A DNA stretch of 64,000 nt, from NCBI RefSeq assembly GCF_039621805.1, contig NZ_CP155073.1, positions 2,728,001 through 2,792,000 of the forward strand, read 5' to 3'. A model generated the notes under the pieces. The model made no database searches, was not told the DNA's origin, and saw only the letters and a program-made list of their open reading frames with translations. Shown piece after piece: positions 49,536 to 58,814 of the stretch (the stretch's first letter is position 1; the number at the start of each line of letters is the position of its first letter). A program made the translations under genes and the position numbers. This stretch comes from Paraburkholderia sp. PREW-6R. GTDB lineage: Bacteria; Pseudomonadota; Gammaproteobacteria; Burkholderiales; Burkholderiaceae.

Positions 49536-50272
49536 GCGTGATTCCCTTCAGTCTGAGAGTTGGATTGAACTTCGTTTCCGCTGCCGTCGTTCATGCCGGA
49601 CGCATTGCCGCCCTCGCCTGTCTGGCGGGCCGCCCCGTCGCCTGACGATGCTGCACGATCCGCTTTATACGGAGCGTGGCCATACCAGCGCGGATAAAAC
49701 TCTTGCACCGCCTCGCCGTCGAAACGCAGCGCATGGCAGCGTCCCAACTGGAATGGCGGCTTGTCGTTGAAATGCTCGCCTGTGCCGGCAGGCGATTCGT
49801 CTCCTGAACTGGTGTCCGCGCCTGGGGCGCCTCGATCGGTATTCCACACGTCGCCGGCGAATGCCTGAATCGCGGCGGTCGGCAAAACCGCGCACAACTC
49901 GGTGAGATGCGTGCAACCCACGGTGCCACCCAGCAAGCGGGCAGCCTCGCGGCGAAAGTTGTGACGGAGATTGAGCCCGATAAGGGCACGATAGGCGGGA
50001 TTGCTGGCCTGGCATAACCCTGGATAGGGCATCCAGTCGGACGACGCCTCGGCGTCCACGACATTGAGCTTGCGATCGATGGTGATGCGAAGCCAGAGTT
50101 CATGGATCGGCTGACCATTGGGCCGGACCCCCGACGCAAGCACCACGTCGCGCGGTTTCTGGTCGGTCAGGCATGCTTCCACATCCCACAGGCCATCCGC
50201 TCGCTCATAAGCTTCCGCTCTGATTGCGCGACGGTGGCGCAATTGTCGGGACACGGGCTGGGAGAGCGGCAT
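49532..50272 (-). CDS. DUF2889 domain protein
   Basis: 246 residues; the N-terminal 150 match the DUF2889 family pattern ([32 protein letters not shown]), whose function is unknown, while the last 60 are Gly/Asn/Ser-rich and probably disordered. It overlaps sucC by four bases, a common Burkholderiales arrangement; why is not clear from sequence. Confidence 0.82.
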   Translation of the reverse strand: MPLSQPVSRQLRHRRAIRAEAYERADGLWDVEACLTDQKPRDVVLASGVRPNGQPIHELWLRITIDRKLNVVDAEASSDWMPYPGLCQASNPAYRALIGLNLRHNFRREAARLLGGTVGCTHLTELCAVLPTAAIQAFAGDVWNTDRGAPGADTSSGDESPAGTGEHFNDKPPFQLGRCHALRFDGEAVQEFYPRWYGHAPYKADRAASSGDGAARQTGEGGNASGMNDGSGNEVQSNSQTEGNHA

Positions 50273-50486
50273 GGGAAGGGAAAGGCCGGATTGGAAAACC
50301 CACGAATTTTAGCATACTGGGTATTTGGGACAGGCCAAACGCGCAGGCCTTCGTGCGTCAGCCTGGATGCGGGATACCTTGCGCCAAACGGGCTTCGCGG
50401 ATCGCGCGGCGAGACAGTTCAGTCGGGAGCGCACGCATGCCGACTGGATGCCCGAAACTCGCCAAACAGGACGGCCGAACGGGACG
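50273..50486. other. Gap between recX and the DUF2889 gene
   Basis: 214 bases without a gene, but both flanking genes read in the same direction, so the DUF2889 gene may have its own promoter here. Nothing else recognisable. Confidence 0.35.
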
Positions 50487-51215
50487 TTATTCTTCAACCC
50501 AGTCGTCGTCGATTCCCTTGAGGATTTTGCCGATCGTGGCGCCGGAGAATCCGCGCGATGCCAGAAAGCGCGCCTGCTTCGCCCTGTCCGCCTGCGTATG
50601 CGGCAGTTCGCCGAATTTCTTGCGCCATACCGCCTGAGCGCGGGCAAGTTCGGTTTCGCGCAATTGCGCGCTAGCCTCTTCTACCAGCGTCGGGTCCACC
50701 GCATGCTGCTTCAGTTCGCCGACGATCCGGCTCGCGCCCAGCCGCGACGAGCGGCGATGAATCAGACTCTCCGCGAAACGCGAATCGGACAGCCAGTTCT
50801 CCGCTTCGAGTTGATCGAGCAACGTGTCGAGCGAATCGCTTTCTTCAACGAACGGTTTCAACTTGCGCGACAGTTCAGCGCGACTATATTCGCGGCGCGA
50901 CAGGTAGCCGAGTGCGCGACCTTTTAGCGACCGTGCCGGGCGTTGGGATTTCCTGGTGTCGTCTTGCCCGGGCTTCGTTTCGCCGGGGACACGACGCGAG
51001 CGTGTGTAGGTGGTCTCCGAAGAGCCCGAGCCAGCAGGTGGAGAGGTCTGAAAGTGCGCACGCTGAGGGCTGCGGCCCGCAGCGCGGTCGTGTGCATCGA
51101 ACGATTCAAATGGATCGGCCTGGTCTAAAGCCGGATTATCTGGATCGTTCTCACCTTCACGCAGGGCCGCCGCACTGCGTCCGGTATCAGACAGCGGCCA
51201 ACCCTTGCGTGTCAC
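50487..51215 (-). CDS. recX: RecX regulatory protein with N-terminal extension
   Basis: 242 residues. The RecX fold (three-helix repeats) starts near residue 98 (GRALGYLSRREYSRAELSRKL) and is the normal 145 residues long; RecX caps and inhibits RecA filaments. It is preceded by about 95 hydrophilic, Ser/Pro/Arg-rich residues not seen in E. coli RecX. The start is GTG, seven bases after the recA stop, so it is co-transcribed with recA; a later start cannot be excluded. Confidence 0.9.
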   Translation of the reverse strand: MTRKGWPLSDTGRSAAALREGENDPDNPALDQADPFESFDAHDRAAGRSPQRAHFQTSPPAGSGSSETTYTRSRRVPGETKPGQDDTRKSQRPARSLKGRALGYLSRREYSRAELSRKLKPFVEESDSLDTLLDQLEAENWLSDSRFAESLIHRRSSRLGASRIVGELKQHAVDPTLVEEASAQLRETELARAQAVWRKKFGELPHTQADRAKQARFLASRGFSGATIGKILKGIDDDWVEE

Positions 51216-51222
51216 GTGATAG

Positions 51223-52296
51223 TTACTCTTCGTCCGCGACTTCGGCGCCTGCGCCGGTCACGGCTTCCGCCATGGCGTTCACGCCGAGCGATTCGCGAAT
51301 GCGATTTTCGATTTCACGAGCGATGTCCGGATTTTCGCGCAGGAATTCGCGCGCATTGTCCTTGCCCTGACCAATCCGTTCGCCGTTGTAGCTATACCAG
51401 GCGCCGGCCTTGTCGACGATCTTGGCCGATACGCCCAGGTCGATAACTTCGCCCTGGCGCGAGATACCTTCGCCGTACAGAATGTCGAAAATCGCTTCGC
51501 GGAAAGGCGGCGACACCTTGTTCTTCACGACCTTCACGCGGGTTTCATTGCCGATCACTTCATCATTCTTCTTGATCGAACCGATCCGGCGAATGTCCAG
51601 GCGCACCGACGCGTAAAACTTCAGCGCGTTACCACCGGTGGTGGTTTCCGGATTGCCGAACATCACGCCGATCTTCATGCGGATCTGGTTGATGAAGATG
51701 ACGAGGCAGTTCGTGCGTTTGATCGTGCCGGTCAGCTTGCGCAGCGCCTGCGACATCAGGCGCGCTTGCAAACCCGGCAGCGAGTCGCCCATTTCGCCTT
51801 CGATTTCCGCTTTCGGCACGAGTGCCGCGACCGAGTCGATCACGATCATGTCGATCGAGCCCGAACGCACCAGCGCGTCCGCGATTTCGAGCGCCTGTTC
51901 GCCTGTGTCCGGCTGCGAAACCAGCAGATCGTTCACGTTCACGCCGAGCTTGCCCGCGTACTGGATATCCAGCGCGTGTTCCGCGTCGATAAACGCTGCC
52001 GTGCCACCCAGCTTTTGCATTTCCGCGACGACTTGCAGCGTCAGCGTGGTTTTACCCGACGATTCCGGACCATAAATCTCAACCACACGGCCACGCGGCA
52101 AACCGCCGACGCCCAGCGCGATGTCGAGTCCGAGCGATCCGGTTGAGACCACCTGGATGTCTTCGACCACCTCACCTGCGCCGAGCCGCATGACCGACCC
52201 TTTGCCGAACTGTTTTTCGATCTGCGCGAGTGCGGCAGCCAGTGCCTTGCTCTTTTCAGCAGTCAGTCCAGCCGAGCCTTTCTTGCTTTCTTCCAT
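51223..52296 (-). CDS. recA: Recombinase A
   Basis: 357-residue ATPase for homologous recombination and SOS induction. Walker A is GPESSGKT (residues 76-83), Walker B is VIDSVAALV, and the L1/L2 regions and the acidic C-terminus (GAEVADEE) are normal. The start MEESKKG has AAGGAC upstream and fits the family; the longer frame upstream overlaps the promoter. A LexA box lies 82 bases upstream. recX follows. Confidence 0.98.
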   Translation of the reverse strand: MEESKKGSAGLTAEKSKALAAALAQIEKQFGKGSVMRLGAGEVVEDIQVVSTGSLGLDIALGVGGLPRGRVVEIYGPESSGKTTLTLQVVAEMQKLGGTAAFIDAEHALDIQYAGKLGVNVNDLLVSQPDTGEQALEIADALVRSGSIDMIVIDSVAALVPKAEIEGEMGDSLPGLQARLMSQALRKLTGTIKRTNCLVIFINQIRMKIGVMFGNPETTTGGNALKFYASVRLDIRRIGSIKKNDEVIGNETRVKVVKNKVSPPFREAIFDILYGEGISRQGEVIDLGVSAKIVDKAGAWYSYNGERIGQGKDNAREFLRENPDIAREIENRIRESLGVNAMAEAVTGAGAEVADEE

Positions 52297-52377
52297 GAAT
52301 CGTCCTTTGCTATGATGAACGGCGTCTGAGGCAGGTGTGCGGCGCGTTTTTAGCGGACAGCACACGAAACTCAGACA

Positions 52378-52393
52378 CTGTATAAAAAAACAG
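52378..52393. promoter_or_regulatory. LexA (SOS) box upstream of recA
   Basis: CTGTATAAAAAAACAG fits CTG-N10-CAG with an AT-rich centre, and is on the recA side of the divergent region. It should give LexA-controlled expression of recA-recX. Confidence 0.88.
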
Positions 52394-52528
52394 TAGTTTT
52401 GGCAAGCGCGATTCTCATGCGAACACGCATTTTTACTGTCGTGCTGCCCGGAACTACCCAAATTATTTTCGGAGACCGCTGTGCGCCGCGGGGACACCCA
52501 AAGTGCCGGCAAGGCAGGCTGACGCATC

Positions 52529-53308
52529 ATGCGAATTCTGATTGCCGAAGACGACAGCATACTCGCGGACGGTCTGGTTCGATCACTCCGCCAATCGGCC
52601 TATGCCGTCGATCATGTGAAGAACGGCGTCGAAGCCGACACCGCCCTTTCCATGCAGACGTTCGACCTGTTGATCCTCGATCTGGGCCTGCCGCGCATGT
52701 CCGGCCTCGACGTGCTGCGCCGCCTGCGCGCCCGCAATTCGAACCTGCCGGTGCTGATTCTGACCGCGGCGGACAGCGTCGACGAACGCGTCAAAGGTCT
52801 TGATCTGGGCGCCGACGATTACATGGCCAAACCCTTTGCGCTGAACGAGCTGGAAGCGCGCGTGCGCGCGTTGACCCGGCGCGGCGCGGGTGGCGGCCCG
52901 ACAGTCGTGCGGCACGGCTCGCTTTCGTTCGACCAGGTTGGCCGGATCGCCTATGTCAACGAGCAGGTGATCGACCTGTCGGCGCGCGAACTCGGCTTGC
53001 TCGAAGTACTGTTGCAACGAATCGGCCGGCTGGTTTCGAAGGAGCAACTCGTCGACCATCTGTGCGAATGGGGCGAGGAAGTGAGCAATAACGCAATCGA
53101 GGTATATGTGCACCGGCTGCGCAGGAAAATCGAGCCGAGCGGCGTGCGCATCATCACTGTGCGCGGCCTCGGCTATTGCCTCGAGAAGGCCGCTTCGCCG
53201 GCGGCTGTGAGCGCCGCCGCCCTTGCCGCGCAGGCGCAGGCCGCCGAGCCCGAACCGCCTGCCGCGCCTTCGCCGGGCGCGCCGCCGGCGAGTCATCACT
53301 ACAAGTAG
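52529..53308 (+). CDS. Response regulator, OmpR family, with Ala/Pro-rich tail
   Basis: 259 residues. The receiver has the acidic residues MRILIAEDD, phosphorylation site Asp 51 (LILDLGLP) and Lys in MAKPFA; the winged-helix effector domain ends with [11 protein letters not shown] and VRGLGYCL near residue 218. About 40 extra residues of Ala/Gln/Pro-rich sequence follow. It lies 10 bases before its kinase gene and diverges from recA. Similar to TctD/QseB regulators. Confidence 0.92.
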   Translation: MRILIAEDDSILADGLVRSLRQSAYAVDHVKNGVEADTALSMQTFDLLILDLGLPRMSGLDVLRRLRARNSNLPVLILTAADSVDERVKGLDLGADDYMAKPFALNELEARVRALTRRGAGGGPTVVRHGSLSFDQVGRIAYVNEQVIDLSARELGLLEVLLQRIGRLVSKEQLVDHLCEWGEEVSNNAIEVYVHRLRRKIEPSGVRIITVRGLGYCLEKAASPAAVSAAALAAQAQAAEPEPPAAPSPGAPPASHHYK

Positions 53309-53317
53309 AGCGCACTC

Positions 53318-54853
53318 ATGTCCGCACGCGCAGATCGCGCCACGGCGCGCGCGGCGGACCTGGACGAGGCGCGCGACGAGCGCTACGCCAATCCATTCGC
53401 GCCGCCGGACGAAACCGAGGCCGCCGAAGCGCGCCCGCGCTCGCTGTTCGGCGAGATTCTCGACTGGATGCTGGCCCCGCTGCTGCTGTTATGGCCGATG
53501 AGTCTCGCGGTCACTTATCTGGTCGCCAAGTCGATCGCGAACGGGCCGTTCGACCGCGCGCTCGAAACCGACGCCTATGTGCTGGCACGTCAGATTCATC
53601 CGGTGAACGGGGTGGCGGAACTGTCGCTGCCCGACTCCACGCGAGACTTTCTGCGCGCGGACAACGTGGACAGCGTTTTCTATCAGGTGCTCGGCACGCG
53701 CGGCGAACTGGTGGGCGGCGAGCGGGACATGCCGCTGCCCCATGAAGAGGACCGCCCGCAGCCCGGCCTCGTCGAATTTCGCGACGATGTGCTGCGCGGC
53801 AACGACATCCGCGTCGCCTATACGACTGTCGAGTTTCCGCAGACGGCCGGCGCGCAGCCCGTGCTGGTCCAGGTAGCGGAAACGCTCGACAAGCGCAGCC
53901 AGCTCGCCAACGACATCATCAAAGGCGTGATCCTGCCGCAGTTCGTGATTCTGCCGCTCGCCATCCTGCTGGTCTGGTTCGGCCTGTCACGCGGACTGGC
54001 GCCGCTGCACGCGCTGCAGGCGCATATCCGCGCGCGCCGCCCGGACGATCTCTCGCCGCTCGAGGCGCGTCGCGCGCCGCCGGAAATCGAGCCGCTCGTC
54101 ACGTCATTCAACGATCTGCTGACGCGCCTCGAACAGAATATGGAATTGCAGAAACGTTTCATCGCCGACGCCGCGCATCAGATGAAAACCCCGCTGGCCG
54201 GGCTGCGCACCCAGGCTGAGCTCGCGCTTCGGCAGGAGGCGTCGGCGGAGGTTCACCGCTCACTCGAACAGATCGCCACGAGTTCGGAACAGGCGGCGCG
54301 GCTCGTCACGCAACTGCTCGCGCTGGCGCGCGCTGAAAACCGCATGTCGGGCCAGATTTTCAGTCCCGTCGACGTGACCGACGTGGCGCGCAGCGCCGTG
54401 CGCGACTGGGTTCAGGCTGCGCTCGCCAAGCAGATGGATCTCGGCTATGAAGCGCCGGACGAGCACGTCGACGTGGACGGCAACCCGGTCATGCTGCGCG
54501 AAATGCTGTCGAACCTGATCGACAACGCGATCCGCTATACGCCGCCGGGCGGCCGCATCACGGTACGCGTGCGGCAGGACCCCGCGAAGCGGCGCGTCCA
54601 TCTCGAAGTGGAAGACACCGGTCCCGGCATTCCCGTCGCCGAACGCTCGCGGGTCATCGAGCGCTTCTACCGCATTCTCGGACGCGAAGGTGACGGGAGC
54701 GGACTCGGCCTCGCCATCGTCCGCGAGATCGCGACGATGCATGGTGGCGAGCTGACCATCGACGACAACGTCTACCAAAGCATGCCCCGGCTCGCAGGTA
54801 CGCTCGTGCGTGTCAGTCTGAGCGTGCGTCCGGTGGCACCGGACTTACCCTAA
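53318..54853 (+). CDS. Sensor histidine kinase (TctE/2CSK type)
   Basis: 511 residues. An unusually long N-terminus (about 45 hydrophilic, acidic residues) precedes the first membrane helix (about 52-72); a periplasmic sensor of about 130 residues follows (two-component sensor kinase N-terminal type), then a second helix near 206-224 and HAMP. The phosphoacceptor is His 287 in DAAHQMKTP; N box NLIDNAIRYTP and G box DTGPGIPV are intact. The TctE group responds to carboxylates, and a carboxylate-type MHS transporter gene follows after 228 bases, but the signal here is unknown. Confidence 0.9.
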   Translation: MSARADRATARAADLDEARDERYANPFAPPDETEAAEARPRSLFGEILDWMLAPLLLLWPMSLAVTYLVAKSIANGPFDRALETDAYVLARQIHPVNGVAELSLPDSTRDFLRADNVDSVFYQVLGTRGELVGGERDMPLPHEEDRPQPGLVEFRDDVLRGNDIRVAYTTVEFPQTAGAQPVLVQVAETLDKRSQLANDIIKGVILPQFVILPLAILLVWFGLSRGLAPLHALQAHIRARRPDDLSPLEARRAPPEIEPLVTSFNDLLTRLEQNMELQKRFIADAAHQMKTPLAGLRTQAELALRQEASAEVHRSLEQIATSSEQAARLVTQLLALARAENRMSGQIFSPVDVTDVARSAVRDWVQAALAKQMDLGYEAPDEHVDVDGNPVMLREMLSNLIDNAIRYTPPGGRITVRVRQDPAKRRVHLEVEDTGPGIPVAERSRVIERFYRILGREGDGSGLGLAIVREIATMHGGELTIDDNVYQSMPRLAGTLVRVSLSVRPVAPDLP

Positions 54854-55081
54854 CGAGTCCGTCAAACTTAATTCCCAAATCGGCAACTTGAACGACGATA
54901 GATGGGTTTTCCGAATAGATAAAATCGATATCAAGAATATTAGAAGCGTTGGCCCGGCCGTCGAGGTATTCGCGCTCCGCCTTGAAACGTCAGTACGCCG
55001 TAAGTTTCCACTCCAATAATCGGTTGCACGGAGACGCCCTTCCGGCGAACCGCGTGCAGATCAAAATATTGGAGACGACAT

Positions 55082-56740
55082 ATGGCAACCGTTGGCGGGC
55101 AAATCTCGCATGTGCCGATGACGAGCGCTGAGAAGCGGGTGATCTTCGCATCGTCGCTCGGTACGATTTTCGAGTGGTATGACTTCTTCCTGGCCGGCTC
55201 GCTTGCGGCCTTCATCAGCAAAAGCTTTTTCTCCGGCGTGAACCCCACGGCGGCTTTCATCTTCACCCTTCTGAGCTTTGCCGCCGGCTTTGCGGTGCGA
55301 CCGTTCGGCGCAATCGTATTCGGACGCCTCGGCGATCTGGTCGGCCGCAAGTACACGTTCCTCGTCACGATTCTGATCATGGGCCTGTCGACGTTCCTCG
55401 TCGGCTTCCTGCCGGGTTATGCGTCGATCGGAATGGCTTCGCCGGTCATCTTCATCGCGATGCGCATGCTGCAAGGTCTCGCGCTCGGCGGCGAGTATGG
55501 CGGCGCTGCGACCTATGTGGCCGAACATGCGCCGCCGGGACGGCGCGGCTTCTACACGTCCTGGATTCAGGCGACCGCCACGCTGGGCCTGTTCCTGTCG
55601 CTGCTCGTGATTCTCGGCGTGCGCACGGCGCTCGGCGAGGACACATTTGGCGTGTGGGGCTGGCGCATTCCGTTCATCGCATCGATCATCCTGCTGGCCG
55701 TGTCGGTGTGGATTCGTCTGCAACTGCACGAGTCGCCGGTGTTCGAGCGCATCAAGGCCGAAGGCAAGACCTCTAAAAAGCCGCTGACCGAAGCGTTTGC
55801 CGAATGGAAGAACCTGAAGATCGTGATTCTCGCGCTGATCGGCCTCACCGCCGGTCAGGCCGTGGTCTGGTACACCGGCCAGTTCTACACGCTGTTTTTC
55901 CTGACGCAAACGCTGAAGGTGGACGGCAGCAGCGCCAACATCATGATTGCGATCGCGCTGCTGATCGGCACGCCCTTCTTCCTGTTCTTCGGCTCGCTGT
56001 CGGACCGTATTGGCCGCAAGCCGATCATCATGGCAGGTCTCCTGATCGCCGCATGCACGTACTTCCCGCTGTTCAAGGCGCTGACGCACTATGCCAACCC
56101 TGCGCTGGATGCGGCAAGCGCCAGGGCGCCGATCGTCGTGATCGCCAATCCGGACGAGTGCTCGTTCCAGTTCAACCCGGTGGGCACGTCCAAATTCACG
56201 AGTTCGTGCGACATCGCGAAAGCCGCACTGTCGAAGGCCGGCCTGAACTACGAGAACGTGGCCGCGCCGGCAGGCACGTTGGCGCAGATCAAGGTTGGCG
56301 ATACCGTGATCAGCACGTATGACGGCAAGTCCGCCGACGCGAAAGACCAGGGCAAGGTGTTCGACAAGACGCTGGCGACGACGCTCAAGTCCGCGGGTTA
56401 TCCGTCCAAGGCCGATCCGTCGCAGATCAACTGGCCAATGAGCGTCGCGATCCTGACGATCATGATGATCTACGTAACGATGGTTTACGGTCCGATTGCC
56501 GCGATGCTGGTGGAAATGTTCCCGACGAGAATCCGTTATACGTCGATGTCGCTGCCGTATCACATCGGCAATGGCTGGTTCGGCGGCTTTTTGCCGGCCA
56601 CTGCATTTGCGATCGTCGCGGCGAAGGGCAACATCTATTCGGGGCTGTGGTATCCGATCGTGATCGCGGTCGCCACCTTTGTGATCGGGATGCTGTTCGT
56701 CAAGGAAACGAAGGACTCGGATATCTATGCGCAGGACTAG
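55082..56740 (+). CDS. MHS-type MFS transporter with large periplasmic insert
   Basis: 552-residue proton symporter of the metabolite:H+ symporter branch of the major facilitator superfamily (like ShiA, ProP and KgtP). The opening GTIFEWYDFFLAGSL and the GxLxDRxGRK loop (FGRLGDLVGRK) are typical. Residues about 336-450 form an insert of some 115 residues with two Cys, between two late helices, predicted to be in the periplasm; most MHS transporters lack it. The ATG has GGAGACGACAT upstream. Possible target of the preceding two-component system. Confidence 0.88.
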   Translation: MATVGGQISHVPMTSAEKRVIFASSLGTIFEWYDFFLAGSLAAFISKSFFSGVNPTAAFIFTLLSFAAGFAVRPFGAIVFGRLGDLVGRKYTFLVTILIMGLSTFLVGFLPGYASIGMASPVIFIAMRMLQGLALGGEYGGAATYVAEHAPPGRRGFYTSWIQATATLGLFLSLLVILGVRTALGEDTFGVWGWRIPFIASIILLAVSVWIRLQLHESPVFERIKAEGKTSKKPLTEAFAEWKNLKIVILALIGLTAGQAVVWYTGQFYTLFFLTQTLKVDGSSANIMIAIALLIGTPFFLFFGSLSDRIGRKPIIMAGLLIAACTYFPLFKALTHYANPALDAASARAPIVVIANPDECSFQFNPVGTSKFTSSCDIAKAALSKAGLNYENVAAPAGTLAQIKVGDTVISTYDGKSADAKDQGKVFDKTLATTLKSAGYPSKADPSQINWPMSVAILTIMMIYVTMVYGPIAAMLVEMFPTRIRYTSMSLPYHIGNGWFGGFLPATAFAIVAAKGNIYSGLWYPIVIAVATFVIGMLFVKETKDSDIYAQD

Positions 56741-56785
56741 AACGCGCAACGAACCCGGCGCCCTGAAAAACTTGTGCGCCGGGGG

Positions 56786-56814
56786 TTGACAGCCTCCGGT
56801 CCCATCTTCATAAT
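56786..56814 (+). promoter_or_regulatory. Promoter of tRNA-Met
   Basis: TTGACA (56786-56791), a 17-base spacer and CATAAT (56809-56814) give a near-consensus sigma-70 promoter 14 bases before the tRNA. Confidence 0.8.
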
Positions 56815-56827
56815 CTCGCTTCTTTCG

Positions 56828-56904
<77 letters not shown>

Positions 56905-56912
56905 CATCAAGA

Positions 56913-56949
56913 AAAAGCTGCTGCTTCTCACGAAGCAGCGGCTTTTTTG
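56913..56949 (+). terminator. Intrinsic terminator of tRNA-Met
   Basis: AAAGCTGCTGCTTC / GAAGCAGCGGCTTTTTT with a four-base loop, starting nine bases after the CCA. Confidence 0.88.
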
Positions 56950-57143
56950 TTTCTGCCGACGTCCTCAACAAGCCTGCTCCGCCACCGGTCTGCATCGTGC
57001 CTGACCGCCCCCCGACGCTGCAGTTCAAAATGAAACGCACCCGCCCGTCCTTCTGATAATCGTCACATCGGCGACGGGCGAGCAGAACGATCACGTCGGA
57101 CAGCCGCGCCCGCCATCGCCTGGACGGAAACGCGGAGCAAGTC

Positions 57144-57437
57144 ATGCGCACGGGCAATACGGTTCTTGGCCTTCTGGTTGTGAGCGCAGCGATGTGGGTT
57201 TCGTCTGCCGAAGCCGCGACCTGCATGCTGACTGGCGTACACGGCCGCCGCCACCACGCAACGGTACCGGCGGTGCACGTGGGCAGGCCTTCTCCAGCAT
57301 CACGAGGTAGCGGCCTTTCGAGCAGCCGTGACTCTGCGCGGAATCCACCATCGACGCCCCCAGTGCCGATGCCGAAACCAGCAGCCACCCCCGGCCGCGA
57401 CGGAGATAGTATCGACGCGCAATTCCGTGGCGGTTGA
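57144..57437 (+). CDS. Possible small exported protein
   Basis: 97 residues. The first 25 make a plausible signal peptide (MRTGNTVLGLLVVSAAMWVSS, cleavage near AEA). The rest is His/Arg then Pro/Ser-rich with no known domain, which may mean a decayed or spurious gene. CGGAGC lies six bases upstream. The flanking 300 bases on both sides show no other gene. Confidence 0.35.
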   Translation: MRTGNTVLGLLVVSAAMWVSSAEAATCMLTGVHGRRHHATVPAVHVGRPSPASRGSGLSSSRDSARNPPSTPPVPMPKPAATPGRDGDSIDAQFRGG

Positions 57438-57757
57438 GCAGTCTCCTTTCCCGTTTTTATCGCCTTTGTCGAGCTATCCGAGCCGGATCCTCGCCGTCCA
57501 CCTGACCCCGTCCGAACACCGCATGCTCGATAGAAACCGTTTGTAAAACCAGGCGCGACCATTCGCTCAAGCTGCTATCCTCATAGTCTGGATAGCCAAA
57601 AATAGCCGCAAAATCAGGCGACACGAAGCTTACTGGCGCACTGCCGCGAAGTCCCTGATGCGCTGCCGGTTGCAGAAAAAGCCGTTGACCCGCAAGGTTC
57701 AGCGGCTTTTCGTTTTTGGCTTTCCGCTTCGCCACTTCATGGAAGGAGGTTTTCCTG
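57438..57757. other. Gene-poor stretch with possible tRNA-Met 3' remnant
   Basis: No gene is supported. AGTCCCTGATGCGC at 57650-57663 agrees with the tRNA-Met 3' segment at 13 of 14 positions, and is followed within 15 bases by a terminator-like hairpin that resembles the tRNA terminator. Confidence 0.4.
57676..57717 (+). terminator. Terminator-like hairpin
   Basis: AAAAAGCCGTTGACC / GGTTCAGCGGCTTTT stem followed by CGTTTTT. No gene ends just upstream, so its role is unclear. Confidence 0.6.
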
Positions 57758-58105
57758 ATGACGTTCCGCACCGCCGCGCTTGCTGCGGCCACCGTATCCG
57801 TAACACTCATGAGCATCGGCACGACGCTCTGCGCTCGCGCCCAGTCAGCGCCAGACGGTCAATGGCGCAGCACGCCGACCACGCTTTCCACGCTGCTTCA
57901 GGACGGCTACAAGATCGTCGCCGTGGTGAATGGCAATGTCGGCAGTGCAGGTCCAGCCGATACGATTTTCGTGCAGCGCGACCAGAGCGCATTCAAATGC
58001 ATCGACCCGCAAACGGATGCCCGCGCGAAGACGCAAGTCGCCCCGCCGGCCTGTTTCGAACTGGTGCCTCCGCAGGGCACGCCTGCGGCTTCCGACGCGA
58101 AGTAA
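57758..58105 (+). CDS. Small exported protein of unknown function
   Basis: 115 residues with a signal peptide (AALAAATVSVTLMSIGTTL, cleavage after ARA) and a short mature domain containing DGYKIVAVVNG and two Cys (CIDPQT, PACFEL). GGAAGGAGGT lies seven bases upstream, an excellent ribosome site, so it is a real gene. Function unknown; a periplasmic location is expected. Confidence 0.8.
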   Translation: MTFRTAALAAATVSVTLMSIGTTLCARAQSAPDGQWRSTPTTLSTLLQDGYKIVAVVNGNVGSAGPADTIFVQRDQSAFKCIDPQTDARAKTQVAPPACFELVPPQGTPAASDAK

Positions 58106-58236
58106 CCATACAGCGCGACTGCCTCACTGCCCACGGTTCAAAGAAGACGCCTGTCACCCGACTGGCTCCTCGTTCTGAGCGACATCGGGCCCGCAGACCG
58201 TGCGCCGCGTCTCATCCGCAATGCGTGGATCAAGCT

Positions 58237-58680
58237 TCACCGATCCACCAGCCGGCTCAGATTTCCCCGCACGCGCTGCAGCAACGCGATCAACTGCGCT
58301 GCCTCGGCATCGCTGAAACCATTCAGCGCTTCCAGCGCCACCTCGTCGCCTACCTTGCGCGCTTTACCCAGCGTGCGCTCGGCCTTCGGCGTCATGCGCA
58401 CCTGACGTTCGCGACGGTCCTGCGGATTGGCCGTGCGCTCGATCCATCCGCCCTCTTCCATCCGGTCGAGCAAACGTCCCGCTGAAATGGGCGCGACCTC
58501 GAGCGGGTCGGCGAGGCGTGCCTGATTGGTGTCGCCGTAATGTGCGAGATAGGCAAGCACGCGGCACTGCGCGCGCGTCAGATCGACCGACGACTTCGCC
58601 AGGTCATCGAACCGCTTGCCGGTGAGCCGGCCGACATCGGAAATCAGAAAGCCGAAGCGTTCGTCGAGTTGGGTTTTCAT
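58237..58680 (-). CDS. MarR-family transcriptional regulator
   Basis: 147 residues. The winged helix-turn-helix covers about 45-110: RLADPLEVAPISAGRLLDRMEEGGWIER, then the wing NPQDRRERQVRMTPKAE. The start MKTQLDERFG has the family layout; 13 more residues are open upstream. It is divergent from an EmrB-type exporter with a 28-bp palindrome between them, so local repression relieved by a phenolic or drug ligand is likely. Confidence 0.92.
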   Translation of the reverse strand: MKTQLDERFGFLISDVGRLTGKRFDDLAKSSVDLTRAQCRVLAYLAHYGDTNQARLADPLEVAPISAGRLLDRMEEGGWIERTANPQDRRERQVRMTPKAERTLGKARKVGDEVALEALNGFSDAEAAQLIALLQRVRGNLSRLVDR

Positions 58681-58772
58681 GGGCAAATTATACGAAAGCG
58701 CAACGCCCGGCCACGGCACCTCGGGCCCTATTCAGTCTCCGCATAATTCCCAATTGTCCAAACCCGTCCGGA

Positions 58773-58800
58773 CCATATACTAAGCATGCTTACTATATGG
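58773..58800. promoter_or_regulatory. MarR-type palindromic operator
   Basis: A 28-bp inverted repeat with arms CCATATACTAAGCA and TGCTTACTATATGG; only one position per arm is unpaired. It lies in the short region between the MarR gene and the exporter and includes the first in-frame ATG of the exporter frame (58797). Confidence 0.8.
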
Positions 58801-58814
58801 TCCGGCCACTTACC

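Noticed and set aside
55061..56749. Long minus-strand frame opposite the MHS transporter
   Set aside because: Antisense of a clear transporter gene; composition is that of a shadow.
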